Below, one piece after another: positions 13,857-17,023 of a stretch of 17,023 nucleotides of DNA; position 1 is the first letter of the stretch; every line of letters starts with the position of its first letter. The stretch covers positions 1-17,023 of the forward strand of contig NZ_CALCYR010000006.1 of NCBI RefSeq assembly GCF_937906425.1. The letters run 5' to 3'. Both the position numbers and the translations under genes were made by a program. The DNA comes from an uncultured Methanobrevibacter sp. Lineage in GTDB: Archaea; Methanobacteriota; Methanobacteria; Methanobacteriales; Methanobacteriaceae. The notes under the pieces are model-generated. The model saw nothing but the letters and a program-made list of their open reading frames with translations. It did no database searches and had not been told where the DNA came from.

Positions 13857-13958
13857 CTGTTTTTTAGGATTTTTTTTATTAATTCCTTTTGTTTTTTTCT
13901 GTTTTTTTAGGATTTTTTTTATTAATTTCTTTTCTTTTTTTCCTGTTTTTTAGGATTT
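13857..13958. repeat. 42-44 bp repeat, three copies, abutting mscS
   Basis: The landmark CTGTTTTTTAGGATTTTTT begins at 13857, 13899 and 13943 (offsets 42 and 44, with one-base changes in T-run length). The third copy ends at the stop codon of the mscS gene. Confidence 0.88.
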
Positions 13959-13962
13959 TTTA

Positions 13963-14748
13963 CTATAAATTCCATATTTTTTCCAGATATTCATTAATTA
14001 TTTGATTAGATTCCTCTAAAATGATTAGTTTTCCCGGAATAATCATGTCAAAGTCATTTACCCAATAGCTTACTTCAATTTTTGGACCTGCATCAAGCAA
14101 TTCCTGTGCCTTGATTTTTATCTTGTAAGACTTGTCAATCCATTCATAAGATTGGATCTTTTCGTCAAGTCTTTTCTCGAATTCATAAATGTCCAATCCA
14201 TGAGGCAATACTATCATCAGCCTTATCCTATTTTCTTCATTTGGAAGATAATTCTTATAGGCCTTTGTTGATAATAATGAGTTTGGAATTGTGATAATCT
14301 GTTTATCCTGATTCTTTAAGGTTGTATTTCTAAATCCGACTTTTTGAATGGTTCCCATTCTTCCATCCACATCAATTGTCTCTCCAACCTTGATTTTTTT
14401 GTCACTAATTACAAAAATTCCTGAAATGAAGTTGGAAACTATGTCTTTAGATGCAATACCTAAAACAATTCCTGCAATACCTAAACTTAATATGATGTTT
14501 TGCAAATCAATGCCAATCAAATGCAATATCCAGGCAAATGCAATTAGGATTACCGTGTATTTCAGCATGTCCTTAAAGAGATAATGGGTTGTTAAATCAA
14601 TGTCATGGTTTTTTTCCACTCTAAGAAGTATTCTATCTCCGATTTTTATTATTACAGAAGCAGCAAGTATAATAATTAAAATGGAGATTAATGTTCCTAA
14701 ATCCAAAATGTTTGATATTGCTTCCATTATCCATTCTGAAGTTTTCAT
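13963..14748 (-). CDS. mscS: MscS-family small-conductance mechanosensitive channel
   Basis: A 261-residue MscS-type channel, which opens under membrane tension to release solutes in hypo-osmotic shock. Membrane spans are at about 18-36 and 63-80. The pore helix TM3 (83-114) contains SLGIAGIVLGIASKDIVSNF with the expected Gly/Ala packing. The beta domain follows (VGETIDVDGRMGTIQKVGF, then a TLKNQDKQIITIPNS segment), and then a C-terminal alpha/beta region. The length is close to E. coli MscS. I place the start at the ATG at 14748. The upstream in-frame GTG at 14757 lies inside the AGGTGA ribosome binding site (14754-14759) and cannot be used with it. From the ATG the spacing is 5 nt. It lies 112 bp downstream of rnz on the same strand. 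Confidence 0.93.
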   Translation of the reverse strand: MKTSEWIMEAISNILDLGTLISILIIILAASVIIKIGDRILLRVEKNHDIDLTTHYLFKDMLKYTVILIAFAWILHLIGIDLQNIILSLGIAGIVLGIASKDIVSNFISGIFVISDKKIKVGETIDVDGRMGTIQKVGFRNTTLKNQDKQIITIPNSLLSTKAYKNYLPNEENRIRLMIVLPHGLDIYEFEKRLDEKIQSYEWIDKSYKIKIKAQELLDAGPKIEVSYWVNDFDMIIPGKLIILEESNQIINEYLEKIWNL

Positions 14749-14860
14749 TTTTTTCACCTATTGATTTAACTCTTTTTAAGTAAAAAATGATTATTATATC
14801 TTAATTTAATTCAATTTGCTTTATCAGTCAATTTTCTACTTAGGATATTTTTTTAAATTA

Positions 14861-15778
14861 TTATTTTTTATTTTTATTCTTGGATTTTAAGTCAATTTTC
14901 ATAAAGTCATGGGCAACTTGTGTATTTTCAAATATTTCCTTTGCCTCTTTTTCAATTATTTTATCTGTTTTGTATCTTGTGCTGATATGGGTTAAGACCA
15001 ATTCCTTGACATTGGCCTTTTTAGCAACTTCTGCAGCTTCCTTGGATGTGGAATGGCAGTTTTCAACAGCCCTTTCATAATCTGCATCCTCATATGTGGA
15101 TTCATGTATTAAAAGAGTGCTGTCCCTTGCAAGTTCAATAAGTTTCTCACAAGGCCTTGTGTCTCCTGAGTATGTGACTTTCTTTCCTTTTCTTGGCTCT
15201 CCCAAGACCTGCTCAGGTTTTATGATTTTTCCATCAACTTCAACTTCCTCTCCATTATGAAGTTTTCCAAATAATGGGCCTACCGGAACTCCGAGTTCAA
15301 TAGCCTTTTCCCTATTGAATCTAGGTTTTTTCTTTTCATATATGGAATAGGACATATTCAGCAGATTATGTTCGCTTATACAGGATTCTATTTTATAATC
15401 ATCAGTTTCTACAACAATTCCTTCAGCAATTTCATGTATATTAATTTGATAATTGATTTGGAAATATCCCATGTGGCTGATTGCATTGATAACGCCATGA
15501 AGTCCCTTTGGTCCATAAATGTCTAAATCATTTTCCCTGCCTCTGAAACCTAAGGATTGGATTAATCCTGCCAATCCCAATATGTGATCTCCGTGGTAGT
15601 GTGTAATGAATATCTTGTTGATTTTCATTGGACTTACATTTGCATCAATCAGTTGTCTTTGTGTTCCTTCCCCACAATCAAAAAGCATGACTTCTCCAAA
15701 TGCCCTTAAGATGATTCCTGCATGATTTCTCTTTTTTGAAGGAACTGCAGATGATGTTCCTAAAAATATTATTTCCAT
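14861..15778 (-). CDS. rnz: Ribonuclease Z (tRNA 3'-processing endonuclease)
   Basis: A 305-residue zinc-dependent metallo-beta-lactamase-fold endonuclease that trims the 3' trailer from pre-tRNAs before CCA addition. The N-terminus MEIIFLGTSSAVPSKKRN is the family signature. The metal ligands are His60, His62, Asp64 and His65 (THYHGDHILGL), His137 (SEHNLL), Asp206 (SGDTRPC) and His264 (LTHIS). The HST motif at 242-244 is also present. The flexible exosite arm corresponds to about 165-195. The length is that of the short RNase Z class. The C-terminus is a Lys/Asn-rich tail of the kind common in AT-rich archaea. AAGGGAT precedes the ATG at 15778, and TTTATATA lies upstream at 15843-15850. It is divergent from nadC. 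Confidence 0.96.
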   Translation of the reverse strand: MEIIFLGTSSAVPSKKRNHAGIILRAFGEVMLFDCGEGTQRQLIDANVSPMKINKIFITHYHGDHILGLAGLIQSLGFRGRENDLDIYGPKGLHGVINAISHMGYFQINYQINIHEIAEGIVVETDDYKIESCISEHNLLNMSYSIYEKKKPRFNREKAIELGVPVGPLFGKLHNGEEVEVDGKIIKPEQVLGEPRKGKKVTYSGDTRPCEKLIELARDSTLLIHESTYEDADYERAVENCHSTSKEAAEVAKKANVKELVLTHISTRYKTDKIIEKEAKEIFENTQVAHDFMKIDLKSKNKNKK

Positions 15779-15842
15779 ATAATCCCTTTTACCTTAAGAT
15801 TTTTCTTTCGTTTAATATTATAATAAATTTTGTTTATTTAAA

Positions 15843-15850
15843 TATATAAA
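15843..15850 (-). promoter_or_regulatory. TATA box of rnz
   Basis: The minus strand reads AGTTTATATATT with the consensus TTTATATA core. Transcription would start near 15820, giving a leader of about 42 nt with the AAGGGAT site. This is the best TATA match in the window. Confidence 0.55.
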
Positions 15851-15901
15851 CTATAAAGACAAATATTTTATTGAAGTATTTAATTGAATTTATTTTTTAT
15901 C

Positions 15902-15914
15902 AATTCTGTGAATT
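15902..15914. promoter_or_regulatory. Palindrome AATTC-TGT-GAATT (nadC upstream, copy 1)
   Basis: A perfect 13-bp inverted repeat about 140 bp upstream of the nadC start. It is the first of three similar elements in the rnz-nadC spacer. Each is followed by a TTATTTAAAT segment (15913, 15966 and 16021), so the region as a whole is an imperfect three-copy repeat. Confidence 0.55.
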
Positions 15915-15943
15915 ATTTAAATGGATTTTTTTATGTTGAATTT

Positions 15944-15956
15944 GATTCTGTGAATT
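15944..15956. promoter_or_regulatory. Near-palindrome GATTC-TGT-GAATT (copy 2)
   Basis: As copy 1 but with one arm base changed (G for A). It lies 42 bp after copy 1 and about 98 bp upstream of the nadC start. Confidence 0.45.
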
Positions 15957-15983
15957 TTGATTTGTTTATTTAAATGGATTTTT

Positions 15984-15991
15984 TTTATATT
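15984..15991 (+). promoter_or_regulatory. TATA box of nadC
   Basis: TTTATATT on the plus strand, 63-70 bp upstream of the ATG. Transcription about 25 nt downstream would start near 16013 and give a leader of about 40 nt carrying the GGTG ribosome binding site. Confidence 0.45.
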
Positions 15992-15996
15992 GGATT

Positions 15997-16011
15997 CAAT
16001 TCTATGAATTG
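15997..16011. promoter_or_regulatory. Perfect palindrome CAATTC-TAT-GAATTG (copy 3)
   Basis: 15 bp with 6-bp arms, directly between the TATA box and the expected start of nadC transcription. A bound protein here would block RNA polymerase, so this is a strong candidate repressor operator. The regulator is unknown. Confidence 0.55.
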
Positions 16012-16053
16012 TAATATTATTTATTTAAATTATCTTTCTTATTTGGTGTAAGT

Positions 16054-16884
16054 ATGGATGAAATTATAAAATATATGCTTAAAGAAGATGAAGGCTTTGG
16101 AGACATTACTTCAAATGCTTTAATTCCTGAAGAAAAGGTCTTTTATGCAAAACTCATCTCTAAGGATGAAGGCGTTCTTGCAGGTTGTGAAATAATAAGG
16201 GACTTATTTTTGGAAAGTGGAATTTCAGTCATATCTTCAATGAATGATGGGGATTCCATTAAAAAAGGGGATGTCTTATTGGAAATTGAAGGAAACGCAA
16301 GAAAAATTCTTCTTTTGGAACGTACTGCATTAAATCTTCTTATGCGAATGTCTGGAGTTGCAAGCATAACAAATCGTATTGTAAATAAGGTAAAGGATAA
16401 AAATCCTAAAATCAGAGTTGCAGGAACTCGTAAAACTGCTCCAGCACTTCAAAAGTTTGACAAATTAGCTATTTCCATTGGCGGCGGTGACACTCATCGT
16501 TTTGGATTGGACGATATGGTTTTAATCAAGGACAATCATATTGCAGTTGTTGGATCTGTTGAGGAAGCTCTTCAATTGGCAAGGGAAAAAACCAGTTTTT
16601 CCAAAAAGATTGAAATCGAGGTTGAAAACACAGATGATGCAATTATTGCTGCTAGAAATGGTGCAGACATCATTATGTTTGATAATATGTCTCCAGTTGA
16701 GGCTCAAAATACTTTGGACGCTTTGATTGAAAATGATTTAAGGAAAAATGTGCTGATTGAGATTTCAGGTGGAATAACTGAAGAAAACATTTTGGATTAT
16801 GCTGATTTGGACATTGATATAATTTCATTAGGGTCTTTGACTCATGCGGCATCCAGTTTAAACTTCAGTTTGGATATGGATTAG
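16054..16884 (+). CDS. nadC: Quinolinate phosphoribosyltransferase
   Basis: A 276-residue NadC, which converts quinolinate and PRPP to nicotinate mononucleotide, CO2 and pyrophosphate. It is the step directly after NadA. The N-terminus has the LKEDEGFGDITS signature (9-20). The barrel domain shows ERTALNLL (89-96), GTRKTAP (124-130), GGGDTHRFGLDDMVLIKDNH (143-162), EIEVEN (187-192), FDNM (209-212), SGGI (238-241) and SLGSLTH (258-264). These are the phosphate- and quinolinate-binding segments of the family. The length is typical. GGTG ends 5 nt before the ATG, matching other starts here. It is divergent from rnz, with three palindromes upstream, and it ends in T-rich DNA. Confidence 0.97.
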   Translation: MDEIIKYMLKEDEGFGDITSNALIPEEKVFYAKLISKDEGVLAGCEIIRDLFLESGISVISSMNDGDSIKKGDVLLEIEGNARKILLLERTALNLLMRMSGVASITNRIVNKVKDKNPKIRVAGTRKTAPALQKFDKLAISIGGGDTHRFGLDDMVLIKDNHIAVVGSVEEALQLAREKTSFSKKIEIEVENTDDAIIAARNGADIIMFDNMSPVEAQNTLDALIENDLRKNVLIEISGGITEENILDYADLDIDIISLGSLTHAASSLNFSLDMD

Positions 16885-16914
16885 TTAGAATGGTGTTTTA
16901 GATATTCTTCTATT

Positions 16915-17023
16915 TCTAATTTGTTTTTATTTATTTTTATTTATTTTTATTTATTTTTATTATTTTTATTATTTTTTTCTTTATTTTTCTTTATTTTTCT
17001 TTATTTTTCTTTATTTTTCTTTA
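16915..17023 (+). repeat. 10-bp T-rich tandem arrays after nadC (also terminator)
   Basis: Three copies of TTATTTTTAT run from 16931 to 16960, and a degenerate bridge follows. Four perfect copies of TTATTTTTCT then run from 16981, with TTA of a fifth at the window edge. The plus strand is nearly all T runs, so the array should also terminate nadC transcription. The right edge truncates the array. Confidence 0.9.

Larger units (their letters stand above)
13602..13962. other. Gene-free spacer upstream of nadA, 361 bp
   Basis: From nadA outwards it holds the ribosome binding site, the 17-bp palindrome at 13627-13643, a TATA-like TTTATTTA at 13653-13660 and a doubled ATACAGTTTT at 13705-13724. 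A three-copy 42-44 bp repeat (13857-13958) then abuts the mscS stop. No coding sequence was found. Confidence 0.7.

Noticed and set aside
1..17023. Transposon, insertion sequence or integrated element; tRNA or rRNA genes
   Set aside because: No transposase or integrase frame, no long terminal inverted repeats, no GC-rich island or cloverleaf in the A/T spacers on either strand.

Overview
This looks like a chromosomal segment of a methanogenic archaeon of the Methanobacteriales, most likely Methanobrevibacter or a close relative. The assignment is inferred from several things. The DNA is very AT-rich, and the intergenic regions are almost pure A/T. Ribosome binding sites are archaeal (AGGTGAT, often exactly 4 nt before the start), and TTTATATA-type boxes are present. 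The proteins are archaeal in type: a short Lhr helicase, NucS/EndoMS, RNase Z, a 305-residue NadA and zinc-ribbon membrane proteins. I see no tRNA, rRNA, transposase, integrase or CRISPR array.

Layout, left to right. 1-1786 holds two small membrane-protein genes on the minus strand, set between A/T tandem repeats. 1787-4387 (minus) is an Lhr-family helicase, divergent from a HEAT-repeat protein at 4827-5681 (plus). That gene converges on a NIT2-type omega-amidase at 5837-6676 (minus). Next come a zinc-ribbon, single-membrane-span, PsbP-like protein (6960-8063, minus) and a divergent 166-residue orphan (8506-9006, plus). They are followed by the manganese exporter MntP (9219-9785, minus) and the mismatch endonuclease NucS (9960-10742, minus). 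A MetX-like alpha/beta hydrolase (11033-12034, plus) and a 94-residue orphan (12205-12489, plus) come next. The right end carries the last two steps of de novo NAD synthesis: nadA (12684-13601, minus) and nadC (16054-16884, plus). Between them, on the minus strand, lie an MscS-type channel (start best placed at 14748) and RNase Z.

Functionally this is mostly housekeeping: NAD synthesis, tRNA 3' processing, DNA mismatch and helicase functions, Mn and osmotic homeostasis, and amide salvage. Most genes look singly transcribed. Only the rnz-mscS pair and possibly mscS-nadA could be co-transcribed, and I see no multi-gene defence or mobile system.

The unexplained structure is between genes. Nearly every intergenic region carries its own A/T-rich direct repeat. 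One class has a period of 9-11 bp, near the DNA helical pitch. The other is a 36-46 bp duplication with a different sequence at each locus. Against this background there are three AATTC-NNN-GAATT palindromes upstream of nadC, one of them exactly between the TATA box and the expected transcription start. A different perfect palindrome lies at the same place before nadA, and an inverted repeat lies in the probable mntP leader. These regulatory-looking sites are the best leads here. I did not find a clear new enzymatic or defence system.
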